Shown: positions 29,193 through 39,800 of the stretch, in pieces
How positions within the stretch are numbered: the first letter of the stretch is position 1
How the letters are laid out: every line of letters starts with the position of its first letter
Assembly: GCA_026400835.1 (NCBI GenBank)
Contig: JAPLOA010000048.1
Location: forward strand, 124,001-188,000
Length of the DNA: 64,000 nucleotides
Direction: 5' to 3'
Source: Planctomycetales bacterium
GTDB taxonomy: Bacteria > Planctomycetota > Planctomycetia > Planctomycetales > Planctomycetaceae
Notes under the pieces: model-generated
Seen by the model: only the letters and a program-made list of their open reading frames with translations
What the model was told of the DNA's origin: nothing
Database searches by the model: none
Position numbers and translations under genes: made by a program

Positions 29193-30875
29193 GTGTTCGT
29201 TTGTGACAGATTTCAAAGCCGTTCGCTCGTTGCGGCCCTGGTGACGTTGATGATGCCCGGCGTGGTACTCGCTTTCGTTCAGGAGTTGCCTGCTGCGGAA
29301 CCGAAGCGGCCGAACATCCTGTTCTTTTTCGCCGACGACTGGGGACGTTACGCCAGTATTTATGCTGATGCGAATGGAGCCGGAGGCATCAACGATGTTG
29401 TGAGAACTTCGAACTTTGATCGCATCGCGAGGTCTGGTGTTCTCTTCCGCAATGCTCACGTGAATGCTCCGTCGTGCACGCCTTGTCGCAGTTCTTTGTT
29501 GTCCGGTCAGTATTTCTGGCGAACTGGTCGCGGGGCGATTCTGCGGGGAGCGGTGTGGGATGAAACGATTCCGGCTTATCCGTTGCTTCTGAAAGATGCC
29601 GGCTATCACATCGGAAAAACGTATAAGGTTTGGAGTCCTGGCTCGCCCGTTGACGCACCATACGGAGGCCAGGAGTTTTCGTACCAGAAATCTGGTGGTC
29701 GCTTCAATCAGTTTTCCCGGAACGTGACGAAGCTAGTTGCTCAGGGAGTGAAACCTGACGATGCCAAAGAGGAACTCTATAGTGAGATTCGGGGCAACTT
29801 TGCTGCCTTCCTGGAAGCTCGTCCGGCCGATCAGCCGTTTTGTTATTGGTTTGGTCCCACCAACGTGCATCGTTCATGGACGAAAGGCAGTGGTAAGAAT
29901 CTGTGGGGCATTGATCCCGATCAGTTGAAAGGCAGGATGCCGCCTTATCTGCCGGATGTCCCTGAGGTAAGAGAAGACCTGGCCGATTACTTCGGAGAGA
30001 TTGCCGCGTGGGATGCCGGCATTGGAGTCCTGTTGAAGCAACTGGAAGAATCCGGCGAGCTTGAAAACACTTTGATTGTGATCAGCGGCGACCATGGTGC
30101 CCCCGGGTTTCCTCATGGGAAGTGCAATCTGTACGGCTTTGGGACCGGCGTTTCACTGGCCATCAGTGGTCCGGGTGTGAATGGCGGACGAATTGTCGAT
30201 GACTTTGTTAATCTGACGGATCTGGCACCCACGTTTCTGGAAGCAGGGGGCGTGCCGATTCCGGAGGTCATGACCGGACGCAGTTTGTGGCCTGTATTAA
30301 AGTCCGAGGAAAGCGGTCTCGTCGATCCTGAACGCACGTGGGTTGTGACTGGTCGTGAACGGCATGTCGAAATTGCTCGCGCGGATTACAGTCCTTATCC
30401 ACAACGAGCGATCCATACGGCCGACCATCTGCTGATCGTTAATTTTCGTCCTGAGCGATGGCCGTTGGGGGATCCTTATCGGCTGGATGGCGACGATGTT
30501 CCTCCAGCGGAAGAGATCATAAACTCAACACGAGTGACTCATCCTGACGAAGACGCAGGTCCGACAAAAGCGTGGCTTGTGGGAGTCAGAAATTCACCGG
30601 AGTGGAAGTCGCACTACGACTGGGTATATGGAAAGCGCCCGAAGTATGAACTCTACGACCGCCGCAAGGATCCCCATGAAACGAAGAATGTCGCGGATGA
30701 TCCCGAGTATGCTGAAGTGAAGGCCGCTTTGGAAAGGCAGCTTCTCGCAGAGCTGAATCGGACCGGGGATCCTCGCATAATCGACGACGGCGTCTATTAC
30801 GAAACGCCACCTCTGGCCGGTCCGCTGTCAGATGAGGCGACGTTTTGGGAAAAGCCAGCGAAGAAGAAACGCTGA
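29193..30875 (+). CDS. Type I sulfatase, secreted
   Basis: 560 aa, GTG start at 29193 with a GGGGG tract upstream, signal peptide to about residue 34. Catalytic features: metal Asp pair FFADDWG (D48/D49), the formylglycine motif [12 protein letters not shown] with C95-x-P97-x-R99, and the later [14 protein letters not shown] metal site. It needs a formylglycine-generating enzyme, not in this window. Planctomycete sulfatases attack sulfated algal or host polysaccharides; the exact substrate is not readable. Stands alone with no glycosidase partner adjacent. Confidence 0.92.
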   Translation: MFVCDRFQSRSLVAALVTLMMPGVVLAFVQELPAAEPKRPNILFFFADDWGRYASIYADANGAGGINDVVRTSNFDRIARSGVLFRNAHVNAPSCTPCRSSLLSGQYFWRTGRGAILRGAVWDETIPAYPLLLKDAGYHIGKTYKVWSPGSPVDAPYGGQEFSYQKSGGRFNQFSRNVTKLVAQGVKPDDAKEELYSEIRGNFAAFLEARPADQPFCYWFGPTNVHRSWTKGSGKNLWGIDPDQLKGRMPPYLPDVPEVREDLADYFGEIAAWDAGIGVLLKQLEESGELENTLIVISGDHGAPGFPHGKCNLYGFGTGVSLAISGPGVNGGRIVDDFVNLTDLAPTFLEAGGVPIPEVMTGRSLWPVLKSEESGLVDPERTWVVTGRERHVEIARADYSPYPQRAIHTADHLLIVNFRPERWPLGDPYRLDGDDVPPAEEIINSTRVTHPDEDAGPTKAWLVGVRNSPEWKSHYDWVYGKRPKYELYDRRKDPHETKNVADDPEYAEVKAALERQLLAELNRTGDPRIIDDGVYYETPPLAGPLSDEATFWEKPAKKKR

Positions 30876-31277
30876 AATCTGCCATGTGCCCTACAGCGGA
30901 TGCGAATGCGTTTCGCTCCGATCGCCATGCAATCTTCAAAATGAGCCGGAGCATCCCGGGCTGGTGCTGTTCGAGCGTCGGCCAGGTGGTTATCGGCCGG
31001 GGCGTTCAGAGTCCGGGATCTGTGCCCGTTATCAGACAGGCAGGGTCAGCATCTCGACAGGGAATGTCTGACAAAGCTCTGAAAAACACTCAAGTTTATA
31101 AATGGCCCGATCGCCTTCAGGGGCCCAATGCAGCGATTGTCTCGCACAACTCGAGGGGTCCATGTCCAAATACAATTCAAAAGAAAAAGCCTGAACTCGT
31201 GATGAGCCCGGGCTTTTCCGTTATTCGAATACTCGAAGCTTATTGTACTGACCGACTCATCGGAGTCCGATCATCAA
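30876..31277. other. Intergenic, 402 bases, structured stretch
   Basis: No gene supported. Bases about 30950-31020 are GC-rich with nested complementarity (CCCGG near 30957 with CCGGG near 31015; GTCGGCC with GGCCGGGGC between them) and might fold as an RNA, but I recognise no known class. A terminator follows at 31185-31217. Confidence 0.3.
31185..31217 (-). terminator. Intrinsic terminator of the 31.3 kb gene
   Basis: AAAAGCC (31185-31191) pairs with GGCTTTT (31211-31217), with an inner CTC/GAG pair. On the minus strand the stem is followed by TTTTTCTTTT. It lies 60 bases after the stop of the minus-strand gene. Confidence 0.7.
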
Positions 31278-33395
31278 TTACTCCATCTCAGCCGTCAACC
31301 AGCCGTCTGCCAATTGGATGTTTGTAATCGTCACCGGAAGTGTTTTATCCCCAGCGGCCTGAAGGTCGACGGTTGGGCTAAGTTCCTTGCGGACAATTCG
31401 TCGAGCAAGAACTCGCTTGATCTGAACCGAGCGAGTCGGGCGTCCGGTCACTGCAATGTTGCCTGGTTCGATAACAACTTTGCCGTTCTGGAGAGACATC
31501 GCGATTGGAATCGTTACGGTCTCTTCAGGAATTTCTTCTTTGCCTTCCTGGCGAATCCCGGTTCGCAGCGACAGAATGATCTGACCATTATCGAAGCGAA
31601 CTCGAATCGGGTCCGTCTTGCTGAACAGGAAGATCGTCGGCGGTTCAGCTTCTTCGCCTTCGGCTGGTGGAGCAGGCTCGCCATTGGTCAATTTGATTTC
31701 ACGCTGAAAGAGATCGCTCAGAGCGGCTTCCAGTTCAGTCACAAAATCCTTCTCCGGAACTGCACGTCCCTGGAATCCCAGAGCGTCGATGGCATTATTA
31801 AGTGCCGACTGATGAATCTGAGCGGCAGCACCCCTGGCAACCAGTGCCGCTGGAGGCTGAACTGAACCACCCAGTCGAGCCACACCAATCGTGCGAGAGC
31901 TGACTGCGATGTGAGTGTTGCTGGAACGAGCACTGATACTGTCCGGAGCAACGCCACGGCGTTCCAGAGAATCCAGCATCTTCGTCAGCGTTTCATTGCC
32001 GGTCGCAAACTGCTTATCTGTTTCAGACTGGAACTTCGGCAACGCTTCATCTCGCAGACGGCTTGCTGTGAGAGCTTCGCTTTGTGGCTTGCTTTCGGCG
32101 ATCTTCTGAGCAGCCATCTTCCGTACGATGCCGCGAATGATCGGGATTCCATCGTATTCGGTCGCCAAACCAACAGTGCGGCTGTTTGTGTCAACGTTAA
32201 AGCTGGCTCCTGACGCGTTAACATGTCGACCATCAAAATGCACTGATCGATTCATCCAGAAATAATGGTTGCCGTTCGTCCAGACGGTTGCAGGACTCTT
32301 CTGAGCCTTTGTGTTGGACTGAGTGTTCCCATTGACATTCAGATCAAAAGCGGCCGTATTCTGCGACGGTCGGATGTCGGCTCGGACGTCGACAGTTGTC
32401 GTCTGTGACCCTGTGACCCATGCGCCCATGATACAGTCTGCAATACAGCCGCTCTCAGTGCGGTAGTCTGAGATTAAACGCGACAGCAGATCCTCTGAAA
32501 CTGTAAAGTGGACATTGTGATTGAAGTAGTTTTCATTCACGACAGGGCGAATGATTTCGGACGCTGCCGGAAAGCGGCTCCGCAGGGAACGCCATGCGGT
32601 GCGAGTACTCTCGGCATCCTTTGCAAGTGCGTTCTTCTCCCACGCAAAAATCGAAGTCAACAGCACATTGATCTGTGCATTCAAAGCTGCGCGGACGGCT
32701 GCTTCATCACCACTGACTGAGCTTGCAGCCAATGAAGTCTCAAGAGCAGCCTTCAGTTTCTGAAGTGCTGGTCGAGTCAAAAACAGGAGTTGATCACTGT
32801 TGAGGGTGTCACTGGCAGACAAATTAGCGAGTACTTGTTTTTTCATCGCGTCGTCAGCGCTGCCGGCCTTAAGTTCTGCCAGATGAAGGTATGCGACCCA
32901 GCCAGCTCCATTTGTCATTGCCGTAAGCATTGTCTCTGCAGCAACGACAGCTTCCGTCAGCTTTTCGGCCGTTGCATCCTGAGAAGCGGTCAGATCGCCT
33001 GCTTCACCAGCCAGTAACGCGGCCTGCATCAGAGCAGTGCGACGCAGCAAATGCCGCTTCAGTGTTTCGAGCGGGAGTGTGCTGCCATTGATTTTTCCAG
33101 CTGCTTCCGCCAGTTCAGTTGCAGCAACCTTACGAGCATCTGCAGGCTGAGTGGCATCGAAAAGAATCGCCAGCTTTGGATTCAACGACTTGGCGAGTTC
33201 CGCATCAATCGCTTCCAGGGACTCTGCTGAGAGGTCATCCGGAATCGTCAGGGCAGCTTCGATAACCGCCTGAGTTTCTTCCTGAGTCGCCTGAAGTGCA
33301 GTAGGCGATGACGCGGAAATGGCCAGCATAGCAGCAGCCAGCGATAGAACGCCCAACGCTCGCTGAATCGATCGTTTGTGCAGTCCCAAGAACAT
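31278..33395 (-). CDS. Large exported protein of unknown function
   Basis: 705 aa from ATG 33395 (AAAGGAAAG 7 bases upstream), with a signal peptide of about 35 residues ending ASSPTALQAT. First half (about 40-270): helical, Ala/Leu/Glu-rich. Second half: beta-rich, with a paired Cys (SGCIADCIMG), a Thr/Asn-rich stretch (TAAFDLNVNGNTQSNT) and repeated references to extended strands (FDNGQIILSLRTGI, MSLQNGKVVIEPGN). No family recognised. The layout, with a helical collar and strand-rich end, could fit an envelope or lipid-binding scaffold, but this is a guess. Confidence 0.65.
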   Translation of the reverse strand: MFLGLHKRSIQRALGVLSLAAAMLAISASSPTALQATQEETQAVIEAALTIPDDLSAESLEAIDAELAKSLNPKLAILFDATQPADARKVAATELAEAAGKINGSTLPLETLKRHLLRRTALMQAALLAGEAGDLTASQDATAEKLTEAVVAAETMLTAMTNGAGWVAYLHLAELKAGSADDAMKKQVLANLSASDTLNSDQLLFLTRPALQKLKAALETSLAASSVSGDEAAVRAALNAQINVLLTSIFAWEKNALAKDAESTRTAWRSLRSRFPAASEIIRPVVNENYFNHNVHFTVSEDLLSRLISDYRTESGCIADCIMGAWVTGSQTTTVDVRADIRPSQNTAAFDLNVNGNTQSNTKAQKSPATVWTNGNHYFWMNRSVHFDGRHVNASGASFNVDTNSRTVGLATEYDGIPIIRGIVRKMAAQKIAESKPQSEALTASRLRDEALPKFQSETDKQFATGNETLTKMLDSLERRGVAPDSISARSSNTHIAVSSRTIGVARLGGSVQPPAALVARGAAAQIHQSALNNAIDALGFQGRAVPEKDFVTELEAALSDLFQREIKLTNGEPAPPAEGEEAEPPTIFLFSKTDPIRVRFDNGQIILSLRTGIRQEGKEEIPEETVTIPIAMSLQNGKVVIEPGNIAVTGRPTRSVQIKRVLARRIVRKELSPTVDLQAAGDKTLPVTITNIQLADGWLTAEME

Positions 33396-34342
33396 GATCA
33401 CTTTCCTTTTACAACTTGCCTGCAATGGCAATCTGCTGACGACACACATCCTGTATCGTCGAGAACATTTGGCAGATTGTGAATTTGCAGACCAACAATG
33501 AAAATCCATACAACTGTGCATCTTCTCATGGTTGCTGCAGAATTCCCAATCTATCCATGTCGTTTTTTCGGACAATTCACCGCACTGGGAAGATCTTACC
33601 AAGCACAAAGGTCTGCTTCCCGGAAATGCAGCTTTTTTGGGGTTCATGGAGGGCCGTCGGGGAGGTTCAAACTGCGGAAAGGCACGTTTTAAAACCGGCC
33701 GACTCAGTTCGACGATGCCGGAATCCACGGCCGTAGCCTGTCGCACGCCTCGTGTGGCGAGCCTGTTCCAACTTCAAGAGATCTGCCTCGAAACGTGTCG
33801 CCGGAGTGAATCGTGTCCCACGAACCGCTAAGGCACCGCGGAAAAAAATAGATTCAGACCGCGTCCGTAAATGGGTTGTCATCTGAGAAACTGCCGACGG
33901 TAATTCCGCGGCGTGTTGTCTGCATTCAAGTTCTTCTCGGGCGTCTAACGCGTGTACCAAACATCGCCGGATCTGAAATAGAAATTCGGTCCAGATACGA
34001 TCGTGCCTCTTTCGATCGAGAACAGGAATGAGCCAACACCGAATGACTGCCTGCAAACCACGGTATCAGCCCACGTTCCGGGGAAAACGCACAACTCTGA
34101 TTGTGCTATGTCTGTCATTGAATCTGAGTCCCCGGAGAACCAGTCCCGGGTAGCGGGTTCAGAGACTTTCAGGGCTGCGAGGAATGTCTCGCGATCAACT
34201 ATGAGTTGCGAAGCGGTTGGAATTGGCCAGTGAGTCTACCACATCGCGAACGCGACGAGTTCCATTGGTGTTATAAGTGACCAACACCTGAATAGCGATT
34301 TCACCAAGTGAATGATTTCAGAATAGGTCTTCAGCCACACAC
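33396..34342. other. Intergenic, about 950 bases
   Basis: The longest gene-free stretch here. Reading frames on both strands are short, Arg/Ser-rich and unrecognised. I see no tRNA, clear terminator or repeat family member in it. It may hold a decayed gene or the promoter of the 31.3 kb gene. Confidence 0.3.
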
Positions 34343-35581
34343 CTATTGCTGTGTCGCGGCGTAGATTCCGGCCGCAGCAGCCAGTCCGAGGATCACGGCA
34401 AACATGATCTTCCAGACACTGTATGGTCGCTCGCCCTGAACTTCGCCTGTTGCTGCATTAATGAAGACCTGGAAAGTCTTGCCATTAAAGCGGTATGCCA
34501 AAAGCCATACGGGTAGCAGCAGATGCTTGTAGGTGATCGCGTCGTATTGGCTTTTTACACTGCTGACCATTTGCGTATCGCCGCCGATTCGCTGATGAAC
34601 CTCGGATAGAATCGCCGCATCGATACGGTCTCGACCTTCTTTAAAGCAGGCGTCAAGTTCAATGTCGTAAGTTCGAGCCATCAAGCCTGCCAGCATCTGC
34701 TGATTGAATGGCATCACTTTAAGCAGCGGCCATGGTTCAAGAGCCAGCATGTAATCTCGGCGCAGGCCTGTATTGGCAAGTACCAGCACATCATCAAAGA
34801 ATCGCTGAAACGTGCCACTGGCAGGATACCAGCGAGTTCTTCGTTCGGTGCGTCGATTCTTTCCGTCTCCCACCGTGACGTAGTAGTGCTCCCCACGCTG
34901 GCCTGCATAGGCAGTGAAGGTCATCGAATCAAACGTGTAGTACGACAGATAGATGCCGTTAAATCGCCCGTCTGCTCCCTCCCTGGAAAATCGGTTTGGT
35001 GCAAACCAGCGTGAACGCACCCACTGCTGCAGATTGCGACGTGCATCATCTTTGTCTATTTGAAACGGCAGGACACCATCGACCGGGATCCGATGTTCCT
35101 CGCACTTGTGAGCATTCTCAAGCTGCACCGGAGACGCACAATAGGGGCAGAGCGTGCTGGTTAACGTTCCATAGAACTCGACATTGCCACCACAGGACTC
35201 GCACCGCAGTTCCCGATGAGTTTCCTCGGTCGCTGCAAGGGATGGATCCTGATCGACCTTCCGATTGCGTGCCTCCTCTCGCCATTGCCGGAGTTGCTCA
35301 AGCATGGCATGGAAATCCTGCTCCCCAAGGACCTCGTCGCCGGATTTCTCAATCTCTTTGACGTGACCGCAATACGGGCATTTCAGAGACTGTTCGCCAA
35401 TGTGGAACTCGAGGTCCGCTCCGCATGATTCACAGGGAAACACTCGCCCTTCACCGGAGTCAAAAGTGCGTCCCACTTCACCGGTCCGCACGTCTCGACG
35501 ATGAATATCCAAAGGGCCATTAGGGTCGGTCTCATACGGCAGATCCGCAGAGTCATCCTGTGAGTCTGTTTCAAGCGGCAT
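34343..35581 (-). CDS. YdjG-like double zinc-ribbon membrane protein
   Basis: 412 aa. Two zinc ribbons: C50/C53 with C68/C71 (CESCG ... CPYCG) and C127/C130 with C145/C148 (CESCG ... CPYCA). A central domain with WYPASGTFQRFFDDVLV and LLPVWLLAYRFNGKTFQVFI follows, and one C-terminal membrane helix (VWKIMFAVILGLAAAAGIYA). This matches the layout of B. subtilis YdjG, whose operon also encodes the SPFH protein YdjI; the SPFH gene lies just upstream here too. Such proteins are often misnamed PriA-like because of the ribbons. Likely acts in membrane-stress scaffolding with the SPFH partner. Confidence 0.75.
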   Translation of the reverse strand: MPLETDSQDDSADLPYETDPNGPLDIHRRDVRTGEVGRTFDSGEGRVFPCESCGADLEFHIGEQSLKCPYCGHVKEIEKSGDEVLGEQDFHAMLEQLRQWREEARNRKVDQDPSLAATEETHRELRCESCGGNVEFYGTLTSTLCPYCASPVQLENAHKCEEHRIPVDGVLPFQIDKDDARRNLQQWVRSRWFAPNRFSREGADGRFNGIYLSYYTFDSMTFTAYAGQRGEHYYVTVGDGKNRRTERRTRWYPASGTFQRFFDDVLVLANTGLRRDYMLALEPWPLLKVMPFNQQMLAGLMARTYDIELDACFKEGRDRIDAAILSEVHQRIGGDTQMVSSVKSQYDAITYKHLLLPVWLLAYRFNGKTFQVFINAATGEVQGERPYSVWKIMFAVILGLAAAAGIYAATQQ

Positions 35582-35762
35582 GAAAGAATTGACCCGATGA
35601 GTAGTCTGATAAAGTCACTGGGAACAACAGATTCCGACACGCGTGAGCGATCAGAAATCCAGCCTGAACGCGATGGCAGAAGGAAGGGCCTTGACAAGAC
35701 CTCAAAAAGTGAGCGGTGACCGACAGCAACAGGTATTTCAGTGCCCTGTCATCCCGTGGTGT

Positions 35763-35818
35763 GTAGGTTTGACATCCTTGTCCGACGGGGTTTCGACGGG
35801 CAAGAATGCCCATCGTAC
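35763..35818 (-). repeat. Dispersed repeat B, copy 1
   Basis: Inverted relative to the copies at 49480-49536 and 50422-50479. Shared blocks on its own strand are GGGCATTCTTGCCCGTCGAA (short hairpin) and GTCGGACAAGGATGTC. It lies in the 306-base gap between the SPFH and YdjG-like genes. Confidence 0.7.
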
Positions 35819-35887
35819 CCCAAAAACACATCTGGACGCGGCACAAGCCTCGTTTCACTACTGGCTGCCAGGCTCTTCCCGATGCAA

Positions 35888-37000
35888 TTACGGAGCTGGC
35901 ATCGGAGGCGGGGCCGGCGGCCCAAAAGCACCAGCCAGTTGAGGCAACTGACCAGCTGCAACCCAACTCGCCATACCAGTCGTCCAGACCAATGTTGCCG
36001 GCGTGATTTGTCCCGCAGCAATCGCGGAAGCGACCTGTTCCGCGCCGTAAGGTCCCTGCGATTGTCCGTTCATCGCGACATGCCACATCGCGGGCGGAGC
36101 TGGTGGTGCCATACCCGGCGCCGCTCCACCCGGAGCAGCTCCGGGGAACATTCCCGGCTGCATCATTCGGCCGGCCATGGCAACGCCGATGCCCAGACCA
36201 AGTCCAGCCCCTGCACCACCACCGGGGCCATTGTCGGCAGTCAACGCCTGGCCCATCTGATACTGCTGAAATTTTCCGAGGTCGCCGATAACACCGATGC
36301 TCGTGCGAGTATCGAGCGCTTTCTCGACGGCTTCGGGCAGCGAAATGTTGACGATAATTAACTGAGGAATCTCGAGACCGTATTCGTCGTCGATTTTCTC
36401 CTGCACAGCCTTCCTCAACGTTTCTCCGAATTCTCCATACTTTGTGGCAAGGTCCAGAGCGGCCACATTCGACTTCGCCAGAACTTCGGCAATCGTGCTG
36501 GAGATGATCGATCGGAGAAGTTCGGTCACCGCGTCAGCGCCGAACTCTTTGTCGGTACCAACCAACTCCGTCAGCAATGCCTTTGGTTCAACGGCTTTGA
36601 CAGCATAGGTTCCAAACGCGCGAATTCGGATGGGCCCGAATTCCGGATCACGCATCATGATAGGATTCGGAGTACCCCATCTCAGATCCGTCAGTTGCTT
36701 CGTACTGACAAAATAAACTTCCGCGCGAAACGGGCTGTTGAAGCCATATTTCCAGCCGGCAATCGTGCTCAGAATCGGAAGGTTGTCTGTCTTGAGTTCG
36801 TAATTGCCCGGTTCGAAAATGTCGGCAATCTGGCCGCGATGAACGAAGATCGCTTTCTGCCCTGGACGAACAATCAGCTGCGCGCCGTTCTTGATTTCGT
36901 TCTGATAACGAGGAAACCGCCAGACCAGTGTATGTCGAGAATCATCAACCCACTCGATGATGTCGATCAGTTCATTTCGCAGCTTGTCAAACAACCCCAT
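35888..37000 (-). CDS. SPFH (YdjI-like) protein with C-terminal GYF_2 domain
   Basis: 370 aa from ATG 37000 (GGGGAG 8-9 bases upstream). MGLFDKLRNELIDIIEW opens the YdjI/virion-core-type SPFH family; the band-7 fold follows (VRPGQKAIFVHRG, ADAVTELLRSIISSTIAEVL, EYGLEIPQLIIVNISLPEAV). A Gly/Ala/Met/Pro-rich linker (about 245-305) leads to a GYF_2 domain (WHVAMNGQSQGPYGAEQVAS, ending PQLAGAF). In B. subtilis YdjI takes PspA to the membrane with YdjG; here the GYF_2 domain may take over the recruiting of proline-rich partners. First of the pair; the YdjG-like gene follows after 306 bases. Confidence 0.85.
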   Translation of the reverse strand: MGLFDKLRNELIDIIEWVDDSRHTLVWRFPRYQNEIKNGAQLIVRPGQKAIFVHRGQIADIFEPGNYELKTDNLPILSTIAGWKYGFNSPFRAEVYFVSTKQLTDLRWGTPNPIMMRDPEFGPIRIRAFGTYAVKAVEPKALLTELVGTDKEFGADAVTELLRSIISSTIAEVLAKSNVAALDLATKYGEFGETLRKAVQEKIDDEYGLEIPQLIIVNISLPEAVEKALDTRTSIGVIGDLGKFQQYQMGQALTADNGPGGGAGAGLGLGIGVAMAGRMMQPGMFPGAAPGGAAPGMAPPAPPAMWHVAMNGQSQGPYGAEQVASAIAAGQITPATLVWTTGMASWVAAGQLPQLAGAFGPPAPPPMPAP

Positions 37001-37325
37001 TGAACGGGCTCCCCAAAAAGATTTCCATGGTAACAGCGTCGGCTGATTGACCGATTTCGTCGCTGAATTCTGACGATTGATGTATTGATATCCGGACGAA
37101 GACATTGAAACGTCGAGAAGTTTATATCAGATCACACGAAATCCGCCACAGTGAGCTTCTGCCTGCTTTTTTCTTACAATTTCCAGCAGAGGCACTCAGA
37201 TCGGCTCCTGCTTTGAGTGTTTAATTAAAAGCCGCAAGCGTCGTTGCCCGATTTCGCCTCCGCCTCGCCGTTAAACGAATACACTCAGGAATTGATTCAA
37301 TTAAACGGCCGCTGGTCAGCCGGAA
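37001..37325. other. Intergenic, 325 bases
   Basis: Likely carries the SPFH promoter and the 3' flank of the 37.3 kb gene. AT-rich TTAATTAAA near 37221. No gene, repeat copy or terminator that I can support. Confidence 0.3.
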
Positions 37326-39722
37326 TCAGGGTGCGGAAACATACTCGATACGAATTTCAGATTCGGAAATGACCGGCCATTTTTCGTCCTGCAGGGCGGT
37401 TGCACGCACGGTCAGATTCCATTGGCCTCGCAGTTGTTCGTCGATCTTCGAAAAGATTTGCAGCACTCCACTGGTTTTGTCCGGTTCGATCAACATCGGT
37501 GTTGCGGAAATGAACCCTGTCGCTTCTTCTGGTACAACGAGTTCCACCTTTACTGGCAGCGGAAGTTTGGGAGACCGGGCGACATTGACGGCAATCTCCT
37601 GAATCTCGCCCATGGGAGTTACCACGTCGGAGTTTTCTGTGGACAGCTTCAACAAAGCGCCCTCCATAATCATGGTGATCCGGGCATTTCCTGGCTTCGT
37701 GAGATATCGGACATTGCCTTTCGGGTCCGGCACCGCCACAACCCCATGTACGATGATGCGGCGAGTCAGGTCCATCGGCAGCCACTCGGGAAGAAAGCAC
37801 GGATACCACGCGCGGTTCTGATCGGGTGGTACCGTCAGAATTCCTCCACGAGTTCCCATACGCTGGCGATCCTGTTTGGCGGTCATCTCCAGTTGGATCT
37901 CTCCCGCAAAGCCATCTTTACGAACCAGTTCCAGTTCCGCCAGATAAGTGGTTCCTCGATGAACATCTCGCTGCCGTTCTTTGTCGACCACAAGGACTTC
38001 GATCGGCGCGGCCATCGTCATGGCCAGCAGTGTTTGATTCACCTGGCGATCAGAGAGTTCTCGCGGGGTAAGATTTCCTCCGGCATTGGCTGTGGCGATG
38101 CGACGTGACTCCGTCGATCCCACCATTGAACTGCCCACAATCGTGGTAAGCTTTGCGACTACGGCTGCGTCTGCTGCGGATTCGAGCATCACTTTTGCGT
38201 CCGATTTGCCGGCCGGAATCTTCCAGTCGCCGGTGGCGGTCACTCCAGCGGGAAGCCCTTCGACACTTAAAACGATCTCGCCATCAAAGCCGCCGGAGCG
38301 AACCGCCTGCACGGCCACCTCGGACTTGCCGGCGAGCGGCAGCGACACCGTCTGAGGCGCTATCAGAATAAAGTCTGGTTTCTGTCGCAGGCATTGCAGT
38401 CGGTAAACATGATTGTCTGATGTTGACGACACCTTTCTTACAACAGCTGTGCAGGTGCCTGTCATCACGGCCTTGAACTGAAGTGCTGGATCGGAATCGA
38501 CGGCCCCATCATCGTTCTCTGCGATAACCTTTCCGGTCTCGTCGAGAACTTCCAGCGACAAATCCGCGACTGGGCCAACGCCTGACGATTCCACATTGAG
38601 AGACCACTGCTCGCCGCTCATCACGGCGATCGAGTATCGTTGAAGGGCTTCCTCGCGGCGAATTACGGCCGTGACTGCTTCTGATCCCGTGATTGCCGTC
38701 ACCTCTTCGTTACGAATCCTCTCCGGCACATCTGAGATCGGGATTTGGACAGAAACGTCTCCGGTCGGTGTCGGCAACCTATGGTGAAAATGTGTGACCA
38801 CCGGGTCCGAGGGAATCGTAATTGTGCACTTTATCGATTCAGGTTTTGCAGTGCCGGTTTGCAGTCCAGGGCCGAGTGCTTCCAGTTCCAGAGTACTTCC
38901 ACGCTGCGCGCGAGCCGGGATCGTGTCGTGTATCTTCGGCCCAGTGCTCAACGCGAGGCGATACACGAACGCCCGATCACCTCGAAAATCCAGATCGAAC
39001 ACACTGACTGTATATGCTTTGCCTGCAGAAGCGGAGAAGTACAATCCAGCATCCTGTCCCAGCGTATCCGTGTCATTGGCTAACAACTGTCCTGACTCAT
39101 CGCGGACTTCCACGACAGCATTCATGTCAACGCCCAGACGCCTTGCCATCAAATCAACAGACACAATCTGATCGCGTTCTGAGACAAATTCGTATCGGTC
39201 GACTTCGGTGAGGCGACTCAGTCGGCCGGCGACCGCGACCGGCAAAGATGCGAGTCGCTGAGGAAGATCTCGCGAACGATGTTCGATGATTTCTTCGCCA
39301 TGGCTTACGTAAAAGACGGCAGTCTCCGACGAACCATTGGCATTCGCGACTTGCCAGCGAACCAGTCCGTCGGGAGTCTCCGCCGGAATGTTAATCAGCC
39401 CGCGGACCTCTCTGGGAATCGGCATGGCCGGGAGGCCGCTTCTGGGACCAAACCAATAAGGTGGAGGAGGTACATGGTAGTCGCCGGGAATTCCATCCGT
39501 CTGCAACGTGATGCGCTCATCGAGAACAAACCATTGCATGTCGACGGTGAAATCGTAACCACCCAGAGCGACCTCGTGGGCTTCTCCGGCTTTCAAAGCC
39601 GGAGGAAATACATATCCCAATCCCGGCGATTTCTGGGCCATCGCTGTTGGATGACCGACCGACAGAATCAGAATGCTGACAGCCAGAATTCGATTCAGGC
39701 AGCGCGTGGTGCTGATGTCCAT
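37326..39722 (-). CDS. Large exported protein with PPC-like domains
   Basis: 798 aa, signal peptide to about residue 29 (PTAMAQ). The repeats around AGRLSRLTEVDRYEFVSERD, DESGQLLANDTDTLGQDAGL and LDETGKVIAENDDGAVDSDP have the form of bacterial pre-peptidase C-terminal (PPC) beta-sandwich domains, and later segments (LPAGVTATGDWKIPAGKSDA) resemble Ig-like folds. Common in planctomycetes as surface or periplasmic proteins of unknown function, often near DUF1501/DUF1553 genes. No catalytic motif seen. ATG at 39722 with GAGG 10 bases upstream. Confidence 0.75.
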   Translation of the reverse strand: MDISTTRCLNRILAVSILILSVGHPTAMAQKSPGLGYVFPPALKAGEAHEVALGGYDFTVDMQWFVLDERITLQTDGIPGDYHVPPPPYWFGPRSGLPAMPIPREVRGLINIPAETPDGLVRWQVANANGSSETAVFYVSHGEEIIEHRSRDLPQRLASLPVAVAGRLSRLTEVDRYEFVSERDQIVSVDLMARRLGVDMNAVVEVRDESGQLLANDTDTLGQDAGLYFSASAGKAYTVSVFDLDFRGDRAFVYRLALSTGPKIHDTIPARAQRGSTLELEALGPGLQTGTAKPESIKCTITIPSDPVVTHFHHRLPTPTGDVSVQIPISDVPERIRNEEVTAITGSEAVTAVIRREEALQRYSIAVMSGEQWSLNVESSGVGPVADLSLEVLDETGKVIAENDDGAVDSDPALQFKAVMTGTCTAVVRKVSSTSDNHVYRLQCLRQKPDFILIAPQTVSLPLAGKSEVAVQAVRSGGFDGEIVLSVEGLPAGVTATGDWKIPAGKSDAKVMLESAADAAVVAKLTTIVGSSMVGSTESRRIATANAGGNLTPRELSDRQVNQTLLAMTMAAPIEVLVVDKERQRDVHRGTTYLAELELVRKDGFAGEIQLEMTAKQDRQRMGTRGGILTVPPDQNRAWYPCFLPEWLPMDLTRRIIVHGVVAVPDPKGNVRYLTKPGNARITMIMEGALLKLSTENSDVVTPMGEIQEIAVNVARSPKLPLPVKVELVVPEEATGFISATPMLIEPDKTSGVLQIFSKIDEQLRGQWNLTVRATALQDEKWPVISESEIRIEYVSAP

Positions 39723-39800
39723 TGCTCAATGCCCTCAATGCGATTGCGAAGCTTCCCTGCGACGGAGCTTATTCCGTGAGCCTTCACGATTGAAGCAGTG

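Noticed and set aside
30950-31025. Signal recognition particle RNA
   Set aside because: The GGTGCTG start is suggestive but the conserved tetraloop/asymmetric loop is absent.
30845-31327. 160-codon plus-strand frame after the sulfatase
   Set aside because: Passes through the terminator and structured stretch; Ser/Arg-rich and unrecognised.
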